Origin: Kribbella solani
GTDB lineage: Bacteria; Actinomycetota; Actinomycetes; Propionibacteriales; Kribbellaceae
Direction: 5' to 3'
Length of the DNA stretch: 64,000 bases
Assembly: GCF_014205295.1 (NCBI RefSeq)
Contig: NZ_JACHNF010000001.1
Span: 3,286,001 to 3,350,000, forward strand
Positions 24,486 to 32,910 of this stretch are shown here, piece by piece. Below the pieces are notes generated by a model. The model saw only the letters and a program-made list of their open reading frames with translations, was not told the origin of the DNA and made no database searches. How positions within the stretch are numbered: the stretch's first letter is position 1; each line of letters starts with the position of its first letter. A program made the position numbers and the translations under genes.

Positions 24486-26842
24486 TTAGGAGTTGGTGCA
24501 TTGGGCGGTGCGTGGGCCGGTGACGTGGTTGGGGGCCTCTAGGTTTGTCGGGGCTGGGGTGTTTGCCGAGCAGGTCAGTGGACCGTTGACGGTGTTGCCG
24601 GCGAGGGCCGCGGGCTCAGTTGTCTTTGAGTTGGTGACGGAGACTGGGCCTTGGATCGTGCTGCCGACGACGACCAGGCTGCGGCTGGTGCGGTCGGCGC
24701 CGACCGGGCCGATGACGGTCGAGCGGAGCAGTTGCAGGTCCGCGGCTCGGTCGGCTCGTACTGGTCCGGCGAGGCGACTGTCTCGCGCGATCAGTGACGC
24801 GCCGGCCGCAACGACGGTCGGACCGTTGACAGTGGCGTTGGTCAGGCAAGTGACGCCGGAGCTCAAGTACAGCGGGCCATTGTGCGTACCGGTAAGCGTT
24901 TTGGTGCAGGCCGGCGCGGGGCGCAAGAGCGTGACCGCGAACCGCTTGGGCGTACCAATGTTGCCAGTGGCATCTATCGCGCGGTACTCGACCAGATGAC
25001 GCCCGTACCCGGACGGCACGTTGTCCCACGGAACCACTCGCGGCACGCCGAGTTTGCCGTACACCAGCTGGTCGATCTCGGTGCCCTCGGCCGTGAAGCG
25101 GAACGGTGCGGATGCGTCGGTCGGCCAGCCGTAGTAGTTGTACCAACCGTCTCCGTCCACGCGGAACTCCGGTACGACGTAGCCGGGTTGTCGTCCGTTG
25201 CCGACAGTCCCATTGTGAACGTGTCGTCGTAGACGTACTCGGGGCCGCTTGCCTTTTGTACGGTCAGCAGCGGCTTCGACATCGTTGGTGTGACTGTCGG
25301 TTCGACGCCATCGACCTGCCAGGCCAGGGTGTCGGCGCCGACTTGCGCGGTCAGGATGTGCCGGCCGGTCAGCTTGAGCGGCGCGAGGGCTAGATCCCGA
25401 TCGTTGCCCGGGTTCGGCACGACGGCGCCATCGAGCCGCCAGGTGATCGCCGGCTGTGCTGTCGCGGACTGGGTGGTTTCCACGTACACGACCTCGTCCG
25501 CACTGACCGGATGCTCGGTCGGCGTCGACGCGGCGAACGTCGGCGGGGCTGTCGAGGTTGGCGCGGTGGTCGAGGCGGTCGTGGTCGACTGGCTATTGTC
25601 AACAATCCACGCGCGGGTCGCCGTTGGGCGGGCGGCTGGGTCGCGGATGAACGTAGTATTGTCAACAATCGACGCCGTCAGCGTGTGCTTTCCGGGCGCC
25701 AAGTCCAGGGCGGCGAGGTCGACGGCGCGGGCGTTGGCGGTGGGCAGGGGCGTACCGTCGAGCGTCCAGGTGACGTCCAGCTCGTGATCGACCGGGTGCA
25801 ATGTCTGCAACCAAACCACCTGGTCAGCAGCGACCGGGCCGGCCGGCGTACTCCCCTGGAACAGGGTCGCCTTCGCGGACAACCGCTGCGTCATCCGCTC
25901 GCGCGACACCTGATCGAAGTAGTACCCGAGGACCTTCATCATCGAGTGCGCGCTGGGCCGCCAGACACCCGAACCGGCGTACATCCCGCCCTCGTACCGC
26001 CCGATCGTGCCGCCCGACTCGGACTGCTCCCCCAGCCAGCGGAACCACTTCTTGTGCTGGTCCAGCATCTGTTGCTCGGTCAGCAGACTGTGATGAATCG
26101 AGGACGGCTCCGGACCCTGGTACGGCGCTCCGCGATCACCGCGCGCGTAGTAGTCGTACTCATCCTGCAGACCACCGAGCGAATGACCGAGCTCGTGCGG
26201 CGTGATCAGAGCCGAAAGCGCGTTGCCACCCGAGGCAGTGGCGTACGAACCACCCGCGCCGCCGTACGTCGCGCTGTTGCCGATAGCAAGGATCTGCCGA
26301 TTGGCGGAGGTGGTACCGGGAACCAGATCGGCGTACCGCGTCGCCGCCGCCTGGCTGACTGTCAGCAAGCGCTGCACGCTGCCCGGATTACAACCGCCCC
26401 AGAACCCCATCTGCAACGGAGTGTCACGTTTCGGCGCATCCAGCCCTGGATCGCAGTCCACGCCGCTCTCCGGAGAGGCGATCTCGACGGCGTACACGTT
26501 GACGTAGTTCCGGTACGACTTGAACGGCTCGATGCTCCAGAGGATGTTCAAGTGCTTGTCCAACTGCTCGCGGAACTTCGGCAGCTCGGCCGCGGTGTAG
26601 CCGTCACCCATCACCACCAGGTTGAACCGGGACGCGGCCGGCCCGGTGACCTGCACCGGCACCACAGTCGCCTCCGGAACAGCAGCCGCGTCCCGTACCA
26701 CAGTCGCACCCCGGTCACCCGGCGCGCCCCAAGCACCCGGTGCGCCCCAAGCACCCGGTGCGGCCTGAGCGGTCGGTGCGGCCTGAGCGGTCAGCGGTAG
26801 CGTGATCAGCACGACAAGTACGGTCAGGAGCTTCGTACGCAT
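24486..26842 (-). pseudogene. Secreted M64-family metalloprotease gene with a frameshift
   Basis: The first part (26842 to ~25185) encodes a signal peptide, a proregion with AQAAPGAWGAP repeats, and a peptidase M64 (IgA-peptidase-like) catalytic domain with zinc site HELGH at residues 216-220 and DEY downstream. Two Ig-like modules follow. At about 25183-25188 the frame breaks: continuing requires one extra G (CCGGG should be CCGGGG), after which the expected YVVPEFRVDGDGWYNYYG resumes in the other frame and runs to 24486. That C-terminal part has a beta-helix-like series of NGPTV/GPVGA repeats. It is either a true frameshift or a sequencing error in a GC run; the frame-0 product would end in an Arg/Ser-rich tail at 24974. 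Confidence 0.8.
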
Positions 26843-26992
26843 GGTTCCTCCACCAGCTGGGCGACGCTGACGTCAGCAGCTTACGAAGGCGGGCCCGAGT
26901 ACGTCAGGACCTTCCGCGTGGCGACCTGGCGCCGAACCGGGTCCGCGTGCGGCATCATGAGGGGTCGGGGAAAGTGTGAGGAGAGGACACCG

Positions 26993-27790
26993 ATGACGGA
27001 ACCGGCGCAGTCGCCGCGGCGCGAGCCGGACCAAGCGGTCGTGGATGCCGGCGACGGCGATGGCAAGGGCATCTACTGGGTGCTGAAGAACCTGGTCGTC
27101 GGGCCGCCGGTCAAACGCGTCTTCCGGCCGAACGTGGTCGGTGCCGAGCACATCCCGGCCACCGGCGCCGCGATCATCGCCAGCAACCACCTCTCGTACG
27201 CGGACTGGATCTTCATGCCGCTGGCGCTACGCCGCCGGGTGACGTTCGTGGCGAAGTCGGACTACTTCACCGGCGCCGGGATCAAGGGCCGGTTCCAGCG
27301 CGGGTTCTTCAAGGGCACCGGGCAGGTCCCGATCGACCGGTCCGGCGGTTCGGCGTCGGAGGGCGCGATGCGGGCCGGGATGAAGGTGCTGGAGCGCGGC
27401 GAGCTGTTCGGGATCTACCCGGAGGGCACCCGCTCGCACGACGGCCGGCTGTACAAGGGGCGTACCGGGGTGGCGCGGCTGGCGCTGGAGGCGAAGGTGC
27501 CGGTGATCCCGTGCGGCGTGATCGGTACGGACGTGGTCGCCCCGCCGGGCAAGATCGTGGCGTCGTTCGCGTCCCCGACGGTGAAGTTCGGTGAGCCGCT
27601 GGACTTCTCCCGGTACGAGGGGATGGAAAGCGACCGGCTGATCCTGCGGGCGGTCACCGACGAGATCATGTACAAGATCATGGAGCTGTCCGGGCAGGAG
27701 TACCTGGACATGTACGCCACCAAGGCCAAGGCGCTGGAGGGCCGCGCGGTGACCGGGGCGCCGGATCGGGTCCGCAAGACGGACACCTGA
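26993..27790 (+). CDS. 1-acyl-sn-glycerol-3-phosphate acyltransferase-like protein
   Basis: A 265-aa PlsC-family acyltransferase making phosphatidic acid from lysophosphatidate and acyl donor at the inner membrane face. Motif I is SNHLSYADW (H-x4-D) near residue 62; motif III is PEGTRSHDG near 143. The ATG at 26993 has GGAGAGGAC upstream. It may act on another lipid; actinobacteria carry several paralogues. pheA follows 39 bp later, but a leaderless promoter before pheA suggests separate transcription. Confidence 0.88.
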   Translation: MTEPAQSPRREPDQAVVDAGDGDGKGIYWVLKNLVVGPPVKRVFRPNVVGAEHIPATGAAIIASNHLSYADWIFMPLALRRRVTFVAKSDYFTGAGIKGRFQRGFFKGTGQVPIDRSGGSASEGAMRAGMKVLERGELFGIYPEGTRSHDGRLYKGRTGVARLALEAKVPVIPCGVIGTDVVAPPGKIVASFASPTVKFGEPLDFSRYEGMESDRLILRAVTDEIMYKIMELSGQEYLDMYATKAKALEGRAVTGAPDRVRKTDT

Positions 27791-27815
27791 TCCGGTTGGT
27801 GAGATGCGGTGGGTC

Positions 27816-27832
27816 TAGTCTGGTAGATCGTG
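27816..27832 (+). promoter_or_regulatory. Probable leaderless -10 element of pheA
   Basis: TAGTCT at 27816-27821 ends 8 nt before the GTG start of pheA at 27830, with no ribosome-binding site between. It is the same hexamer and position as before the GNAT gene at 2024. Confidence 0.45.
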
Positions 27833-28708
27833 GACGGACCGATCGCATATCAGGGTGAGCCAGGCGCCAACTCGGCGATGGCGTGCACCGACATGTTCCC
27901 CGAGCGCGAGCAGTTGCCGTGTACGACGTTCGAGGACGCGCTCGAGGCGGTCAGCAGCGGGCGCGCCGGTCTCGCGATGATCCCGGTGGACAACTCGATC
28001 GCCGGGCGGGTCGCGGACATCCACCACCTGCTGCCGGAGTCCGGGCTGCACATCGTCGGTGAGTACTTCCTGCCGATCCACTTCCAGTTGCTCGGTGTGC
28101 CCGGGACTTCGCTGGATCGGATCAAGACGGTCCGCAGCCACGTACACGCGCTCGGGCAGTGCCGGAAGATCATCCGCGAGCACGGCTGGTCGACCGTCGT
28201 CGCCGACGACACCGCCGGCGCGGCCCGCGAGGTCTCCGAGCTCGGCGACCCGACCGTCGCGTCGCTCTCACCGCGGGCCGCCGCCGGGCTGTACGGCCTG
28301 GAGACCCTCGCGTCCGACGTCGAGGACGAGCACCACAACACCACCCGCTTCCTGGTCCTCTCCCGCGAACCCGAGATCCCCCCGGTCGGCTCCGGCCCGA
28401 TCATCACGTCCTTCGTGTACCGCGTCCGCAACGTGTCCGCCGCGCTGTACAAGGCACTCGGCGGTTTCGCGACGAACAGCGTGAACATGACGAAGCTGGA
28501 GTCGTACCAACTGGGCGGCATGTTCTTCGCCACCCAGTTCTACGCCGACATCGAAGGCCACCCCGAAGACCCCAACGTAGCCCTCGCCCTCGAAGAACTC
28601 GCCTTCTTCTCCGTCGAGGTCCGCCTCCTCGGCGTCTACCCCGCCCACCCCTTCCGAGCCACCATCGCCGAACCAGCCGCCAACAGAGCCCTCCGCCCTC
28701 ATCACTAG
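27830..28708 (+). CDS. pheA: Prephenate dehydratase
   Basis: PheA decarboxylates and dehydrates prephenate to phenylpyruvate for phenylalanine synthesis. The 292-aa enzyme has the PDT domain (residues 1-185; AYQGEPGANS, DNSIAGRV, HNTTRFLVL with catalytic Thr-Arg-Phe) and a C-terminal ACT regulatory domain (~198-280; NMTKLESYQLGG). The family ESRP ligand-contact motif reads ESYQ here, so phenylalanine inhibition may be altered. The start is GTG. No chorismate mutase is fused. Confidence 0.95.
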   Translation: MDGPIAYQGEPGANSAMACTDMFPEREQLPCTTFEDALEAVSSGRAGLAMIPVDNSIAGRVADIHHLLPESGLHIVGEYFLPIHFQLLGVPGTSLDRIKTVRSHVHALGQCRKIIREHGWSTVVADDTAGAAREVSELGDPTVASLSPRAAAGLYGLETLASDVEDEHHNTTRFLVLSREPEIPPVGSGPIITSFVYRVRNVSAALYKALGGFATNSVNMTKLESYQLGGMFFATQFYADIEGHPEDPNVALALEELAFFSVEVRLLGVYPAHPFRATIAEPAANRALRPHH

Positions 28709-28730
28709 GGTCCGGGTGACGGGTTGTTGC

Positions 28731-28760
28731 ACCGCTGACCGGCTGTAACAAGTCAGCGGT
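28731..28760 (+). terminator. pheA terminator hairpin
   Basis: ACCGCTGAC (28731-28739) pairs with GTCAGCGGT (28752-28760) around a 12-nt loop, 22 bp after the pheA stop. A second, weaker hairpin (CCGCCAG/CTGGCGG type) follows at about 28769-28792. Confidence 0.6.
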
Positions 28761-28807
28761 CAAACAAACCGCCAGCGAGCAGGCCTGGCGGTGGTTAGGG
28801 TTCGGGG

Positions 28808-29800
28808 ATGGAGATTGTTGGGGTTGATGGGCGGGATGTGGATGTTTTCGGGCGGTTTTATGGGGTGAAGTTCGGGGTTCGGCGGGAGGAGCTTGAGTTT
28901 CCGGTGGGGTTGGGGGTTGAGGAGGCTCGGGTGGTGATGGCTCGGGAGCATGCGGATGTGCGGGCTACTGGGCTTGGGCTGGTGGACGGGGATGTCTGGC
29001 TGGGGGTGGCTTGGCTGGACTGGTGGCTGGTGGGGAACACCGACACGGTGGACGTCGAGCTCGCGGTGGTGCCGGAGTATCGGCGGCGTGGGGTGGGCAG
29101 CCGGTTGCTGGAGGTTGCGGCGGATCAGGCGAAAGCGGCGGGGCGGCGGATCTTGTCGGGGACGAACACGGCGGGTGATCCGGTGACGGGAGCCAGTCCG
29201 GGTACGCGGTTCGCGGCCGCGCGTGGGTTCGTGCAGAAGCACGCCGAGTTGCACCAGGTGGCTGAGCTGCCACTGGATGAGGCCGCGCTGGACCGCCTGG
29301 ATCAACCAGTTGACGGGTACGAGATCGTGCAATGGCGTGAGCACACGCCGGACGAGTGGATGCCGCAGTTCGTCGAGTTGCTGAGTGGCATGAGCGAGGA
29401 CGTACCGACCGGCGACCGTACGGACGAGCCGATCCACTGGACGCCTGAGCTGGTACGGAACGCGGAAGCGCGCCGGGTCGCGCAAGGGCGGTTCACGTAC
29501 ACCACCGCCGCCGTACACACCGCGTCCGGCGAGCTCGCCGCGTACACCCAGATGGGCGGCACGCCGGAAACGCCCGATCGGCTGAATCAGTACGACACGT
29601 ACGTACGCCGATCGCATCGCGGGAACCGGCTCGGCATCGCCGTCAAGGCGCCGAACCTGCGCGCACTACAGGCCGGCGTCGCGCGCAAGGCCGTACTGCA
29701 CACCTGGAACGCGCCCGAGAACGCCCCGATGATCGCCGTCAACACCAAGCTGGGTTTCCGCCCGGTCGCCCAGCGCACCATCTGGGAACGAACCCTCTGA
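28808..29800 (+). CDS. Tandem GNAT-family N-acetyltransferase
   Basis: A 330-aa protein with two GNAT folds. The N-terminal copy has PEYRRRGVGSRLLEVAADQA (acyl-CoA pyrophosphate loop) near residues 91-110; the C-terminal copy has RRSHRGNRLGIAVKAPNL near residues 268-285. It has the same architecture as the protein at 2024-3049, and both are likely paralogues of the mycothiol-synthase-like group. It stands alone after the pheA terminator. Substrate unknown. Confidence 0.8.
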   Translation: MEIVGVDGRDVDVFGRFYGVKFGVRREELEFPVGLGVEEARVVMAREHADVRATGLGLVDGDVWLGVAWLDWWLVGNTDTVDVELAVVPEYRRRGVGSRLLEVAADQAKAAGRRILSGTNTAGDPVTGASPGTRFAAARGFVQKHAELHQVAELPLDEAALDRLDQPVDGYEIVQWREHTPDEWMPQFVELLSGMSEDVPTGDRTDEPIHWTPELVRNAEARRVAQGRFTYTTAAVHTASGELAAYTQMGGTPETPDRLNQYDTYVRRSHRGNRLGIAVKAPNLRALQAGVARKAVLHTWNAPENAPMIAVNTKLGFRPVAQRTIWERTL

Positions 29801-29808
29801 ACCCAAGC

Positions 29809-29907
29809 ACGCTCGAACCCCACGCCGACCCTAGACCCGGAACGCTCGAACCCCACGCCGGACCTTAGACCCGAGCACGCTCGAATCCCACGCCCGCCCT
29901 AGACCCG
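29809..29907. repeat. 31-32-bp direct repeat, 3 copies
   Basis: Three near-identical copies (29809-29839, 29842-29873, 29877-29907) fill the gap between the GNAT stop and the convergent membrane gene. The last copy overlaps that gene's final codons. The shared core is ACGCTCGAACCCCACGCC followed by CTAGACCCG. Confidence 0.85.
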
Positions 29908-30219
29908 CGCCCGCCGCCGACTGACCAGCTGCCAGCTACCGGCGATGGTGAGCACGATGATGGCCGCGGCCGGGACCTCGTCGCGGAGTTCGCCGCGGAC
30001 CCGGGTGTTGGCCCGCGCGCACCGGGCCAGGTGATGCAGCACCTGCACCCGGCCGTCGTGATAGTGCTCGGACGCGGCCGTGCAGCGCGCCATTTGGGTG
30101 CCTGCGGCATCGATCTGCCCGCGATGGTCGATCGCGTCCGGGAACACCCAGGCCAGCAGCCCGACGAACGCGCCGATGGTCAGCACCAGCCACGCGGTGC
30201 GTTTCGGTGCGCCGGTCAC
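29899..30219 (-). CDS. Two-span membrane protein at the end of the PAP2-DedA operon
   Basis: A 106-aa protein with hydrophobic helices at about residues 9-27 and 82-98, separated by a ~55-residue polar loop rich in His and Cys (ARCTAASEHYHDGRVQV, ARCARANT). Topology suggests the loop lies outside. Its ATG overlaps the DedA stop by 4 bp, so it is the third gene of the PAP2-DedA operon. I know no family; coupling suggests a role with the lipid-carrier enzymes. Confidence 0.55.
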   Translation of the reverse strand: MTGAPKRTAWLVLTIGAFVGLLAWVFPDAIDHRGQIDAAGTQMARCTAASEHYHDGRVQVLHHLARCARANTRVRGELRDEVPAAAIIVLTIAGSWQLVSRRRARV

Positions 30220-30833
30220 TCGGCGGCGACCCGTTCCGCGCGGTGGCGGCGGACGCGCCAGATCACGAAGACCACGATCACGATCGCCGCGACGGCCAGC
30301 GCGGCGACCCGCCCGAAGGTCTTCTCGACCTTGGCGTACGAATGGCCGGCCAGGTACCCGAGCAGGACGACGCCCGTGCCCCAGACGATCCCGCCGGCCG
30401 CGTTGAAGCTGAGGAACTTCAGGTACCGCATCCCGGACATGCCCGCGAGAGCCGGCATCGTGGCCCGGAAGAACGCGACGAACCGGCCGAGGAACACGGC
30501 CGTGCCGCCGCGCTCGGCGAGTTGTTTGCGGGCCGCGTCGAGCCGCCCCGACCGGCCTTTCACCAACCGGCTCGACAGCAGCTTCGGCCCGAAGAAGCGC
30601 CCGACCTCGTACCCGACCGTGTCGCCGAGGATCGCGGCGCCGATCACCACCACCAGCACGATCGGCAACGACGCGTGCCCGAGCGCGGCGATCACGCCGC
30701 CGAGTACGGCCGCCGTCTCACCGGGTAGTACGAAGCCGACGAACAACGCGTCCTCGGCGAACACCAGCAGCCCGACCACGCCGTACACGGCCGCCCCGTG
30801 CAGACCGAGCAGCCAGTCAGTCAGCCCTTTCAT
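30216..30833 (-). CDS. DedA-family membrane protein
   Basis: A 205-aa DedA protein from the ATG at 30833. It has the family FxETAAVLGG region (FVLPGETAAVLGGVIAALGH), the GDTVGYEVGRFFG motif and the re-entrant FVAFFRATMPALAGMSGM segment, with a basic C-terminus. Some DedA proteins are now known to flip undecaprenyl phosphate back to the cytosolic face. Here DedA directly follows, with a 4-bp overlap, a PAP2 phosphatase of the undecaprenyl-pyrophosphatase type, so lipid-carrier recycling is a well-supported inference. Confidence 0.9.
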   Translation of the reverse strand: MKGLTDWLLGLHGAAVYGVVGLLVFAEDALFVGFVLPGETAAVLGGVIAALGHASLPIVLVVVIGAAILGDTVGYEVGRFFGPKLLSSRLVKGRSGRLDAARKQLAERGGTAVFLGRFVAFFRATMPALAGMSGMRYLKFLSFNAAGGIVWGTGVVLLGYLAGHSYAKVEKTFGRVAALAVAAIVIVVFVIWRVRRHRAERVAAE

Positions 30834-31435
30834 GGCAGGCGCGGCCGCCGGACGTCGACCAGCACCGGACGCAACCTGGTCGTCGCGACCGCCTCGACCG
30901 CCCAGGTCAGTGGCCGGCGCAGCAACAACCAGGTGCCGAGGGCAACAATCCCGCCCAGCAGCAGGCCGGCCACGACATCGGCCGGGAAGTGCGCCGCGAT
31001 GTACACCCGGGTGAACGCCATCAGCACCGCGGCGGCGGCCGCGATGATCCCGAGCCGCCGGTTCACGATCCACAGCCCGACCGCGACCGCGCCGGCCATC
31101 GTCGCGTGGTCCGACGGGAACGACGGGTCGGTGCTCCGGTTCGCGAGCACCAGGATGTTCGGCAGCGTCGTGTACGGGCGTGCCTCGTGCACCGCGTGCA
31201 CGATCGGTTGATTCACAGCCACAGCCAACAGGGTCGCACCACCCGCCGCGATCGCCGCGGCCACCCCCTTCACCTGCCCGGATCGCCGCGCCACCCACCA
31301 GCCCGCGACCAGGAGCACGCCGAACAGTACGACGCCGTAGTTCGCGTACGCCTGGGCCGGGCCGTGCAGCCACGGCGTGGCCTCCGCGAACTCGTTGATC
31401 TGCCCGAACAACCAGCGATTCACCGTAGCCCCCAT
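30830..31435 (-). CDS. PAP2-family phosphatase, probable undecaprenyl-diphosphatase (BcrC type)
   Basis: A 201-aa membrane phosphatase with the three PAP2 motifs: HEARPYT (KxxxxxxRP-type, about residue 84), PSFPSDHAT (PSGH-type, about 103), and TRVYIAAHFPADVVAG (SRxxxxxHxxxD, about 141). Such enzymes dephosphorylate undecaprenyl pyrophosphate during wall synthesis and give bacitracin tolerance. It is the first gene of PAP2-DedA-membrane protein. Its start codon directly abuts a tandem CTACTAC-N7-GTAGTAG dyad shared with the divergent blaI gene. Confidence 0.85.
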   Translation of the reverse strand: MGATVNRWLFGQINEFAEATPWLHGPAQAYANYGVVLFGVLLVAGWWVARRSGQVKGVAAAIAAGGATLLAVAVNQPIVHAVHEARPYTTLPNILVLANRSTDPSFPSDHATMAGAVAVGLWIVNRRLGIIAAAAAVLMAFTRVYIAAHFPADVVAGLLLGGIVALGTWLLLRRPLTWAVEAVATTRLRPVLVDVRRPRLP

Positions 31436-31485
31436 CTACTACAATTCGGGTAGTAGCTGAAATGCTACTACCTTGTCTGTAGTAG
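31436..31485. promoter_or_regulatory. Two identical CTACTAC-N7-GTAGTAG dyads, predicted BlaI operator
   Basis: Dyad 1 is at 31436-31456 and dyad 2 at 31465-31485; each has perfect 7-bp arms and a 7-bp spacer, and the centres are 29 bp apart. They occupy nearly the whole 66 bp between the PAP2 and blaI start codons. TACTAC/GTAGTA half-sites resemble those of BlaI/MecI repressors. A repressor bound here would silence both directions. Confidence 0.8.
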
Positions 31486-31501
31486 TCGTGAGGAGACGTC
31501 G

Positions 31502-31879
31502 GTGCCGGCATCCCGGAGCCAGAGTCGCGGGCGGGGCGATCTGGAGCAGCAGGTGTTCGCCGCGCTGGCCGCGGGCGGCCGGGCGATGACCACCACCGAC
31601 GTACGTGACGCGCTCGGCGGTGAGCTGGCGTACACGACCGTGATGACCGTGCTGGCGCGGATGGCCACGAAGGGCCTCGCGACCCGGAAGCGCGTCGGCC
31701 GTTCGTACGCGTACACGGCTGTTGTCGACGCGGCGGAGGTCACGGCGCATCAGATCCATCGGCTGCTGGACGAGCGCGGCGATCGCGCGGCGGTGCTGAC
31801 TCGGTTCGCCCGCGGGCTGTCCCGGGAGGAGTCCCAGCTGCTGGTGGATCTCCTGGCGACCGACGAGCGGGCGTCATGA
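31502..31879 (+). CDS. blaI: BlaI/MecI/CopY-family repressor
   Basis: A 125-aa winged-helix repressor (VFAALAAGGRAMTTTDVRDAL; YTTVMTVLARMATKGLATRK) with a C-terminal dimer segment carrying the site usually cut when the partner protease is activated. The GTG start at 31502 follows GAGGAG. Its stop overlaps the M56 peptidase start by 4 bp, the classical BlaI-BlaR1 order. It should bind the double dyad just upstream, controlling itself and the divergent PAP2-DedA operon. Confidence 0.92.
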   Translation: MPASRSQSRGRGDLEQQVFAALAAGGRAMTTTDVRDALGGELAYTTVMTVLARMATKGLATRKRVGRSYAYTAVVDAAEVTAHQIHRLLDERGDRAAVLTRFARGLSREESQLLVDLLATDERAS

Positions 31880-32814
31880 CGACCGCCGCGGCGCTCGGGC
31901 TGATCGCGATAGTTGGGTACGCGTTGATCGCGCCGGCCGCGAGCCGGCGGTTGGTGCCGTCGGTCGCGACGGTGCTGCTGGTCGTGGGCAATCTGCTCGC
32001 GGCGGCCAGTGGGGTGTTCATCCTTGCCGTGCTGGCGTTCACGTGGATCGGGCAGTTCCCGCTGGTCGCGCAGCAGGGCGCGTGGTCGCCTGCGGCGCTT
32101 CGGAGCGACAGTCCGGTGCCGGCTTGGCCTGCCGCGGTGAGCGGTTGTTTGGTGATGATCGCGCTTGGATCGTTCCTGGTCGCTGGGCTGCGTCAGGCGC
32201 GGGCGCTGATCGCCGTACATCGCGCGTGCCGCGGGCTTCGGCCGGTTGGCGATCTGGTCGTACTGGACGATGAGCGGCCGGATGCTTTCAGTACGCCGCA
32301 ACCGGCCGGACGGGTGATCGTGACGAGCGGTTTGCTGCGCGCGCTCGATCATCGCGAGCGGAAGGTACTGCTCGCGCATGAGAACTCGCATCTGGCGCAT
32401 CATCACGCCTGGTGGAACCTGGCAGCCGGGCTGACCGCCGCCGTCAACCCACTCCTGCGTCCAGCCGCACGCGCCGCCGCGACCGCCGCCGAGCGCTGGG
32501 CCGACGAAGACGCCGCGCGAGCAGTAGGCGACCGACGATTGGTCGCCGAGACACTGGTCCGCGTTGTTCAGTTACAAACTCACTTCACCCCCTCGGCGCC
32601 GGCCGCCGGTCAGCCTGTTGCCGGGGCGACTGGGGGTGATCTGGAGGCTCGGGTTCGGGGGTTGCTTGCTCCGCCGCCGCGTCGTCGGCCGGTGTTGATT
32701 GTGGCCGCGATCGCCGTCTTCGCAATCGGTTCGCTGCCGGCTGCAGCGGTGCAGCACACCGGCGAGAGCCTGTTCGAGCACGCCGAGCGCCCGGCGGCCG
32801 TACACCACACCTGA
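31876..32814 (+). CDS. M56 (BlaR1/MecR1-like) membrane metalloprotease without sensor domain
   Basis: A 312-aa integral membrane zinc protease with hydrophobic segments near residues 3-20, 30-58, 88-104 and 275-295. The zinc motif HENSH is at residues 168-172 and a downstream Glu in ERWADEDAARAV supplies the third ligand. Classical BlaR1 has a further ~250-residue penicillin-binding domain, which is absent here, so the signal is not a covalent beta-lactam. It probably cleaves BlaI when membrane or wall status changes. Translationally coupled to blaI. Confidence 0.88.
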   Translation: MTTAAALGLIAIVGYALIAPAASRRLVPSVATVLLVVGNLLAAASGVFILAVLAFTWIGQFPLVAQQGAWSPAALRSDSPVPAWPAAVSGCLVMIALGSFLVAGLRQARALIAVHRACRGLRPVGDLVVLDDERPDAFSTPQPAGRVIVTSGLLRALDHRERKVLLAHENSHLAHHHAWWNLAAGLTAAVNPLLRPAARAAATAAERWADEDAARAVGDRRLVAETLVRVVQLQTHFTPSAPAAGQPVAGATGGDLEARVRGLLAPPPRRRPVLIVAAIAVFAIGSLPAAAVQHTGESLFEHAERPAAVHHT

Positions 32815-32910
32815 TCCGGCTGCTTTCAGTACGGTCGAAGGGGTCGACGGACGTTACTCAATGACCTAATCTGCTGACTCTCTGTAAATTATCAACCGGA
32901 GGGTGTGCAG

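Noticed and set aside
24974-25200. Programmed frameshift in the M64 gene
   Set aside because: No slippery heptamer, and the required change is insertion of one base in a G run; mutation or sequencing error is simpler.
30216-31511. A 431-codon frame spanning DedA and PAP2
   Set aside because: Only its last 205 codons (DedA) are protein-like; the upstream part is an out-of-frame shadow of the PAP2 gene.
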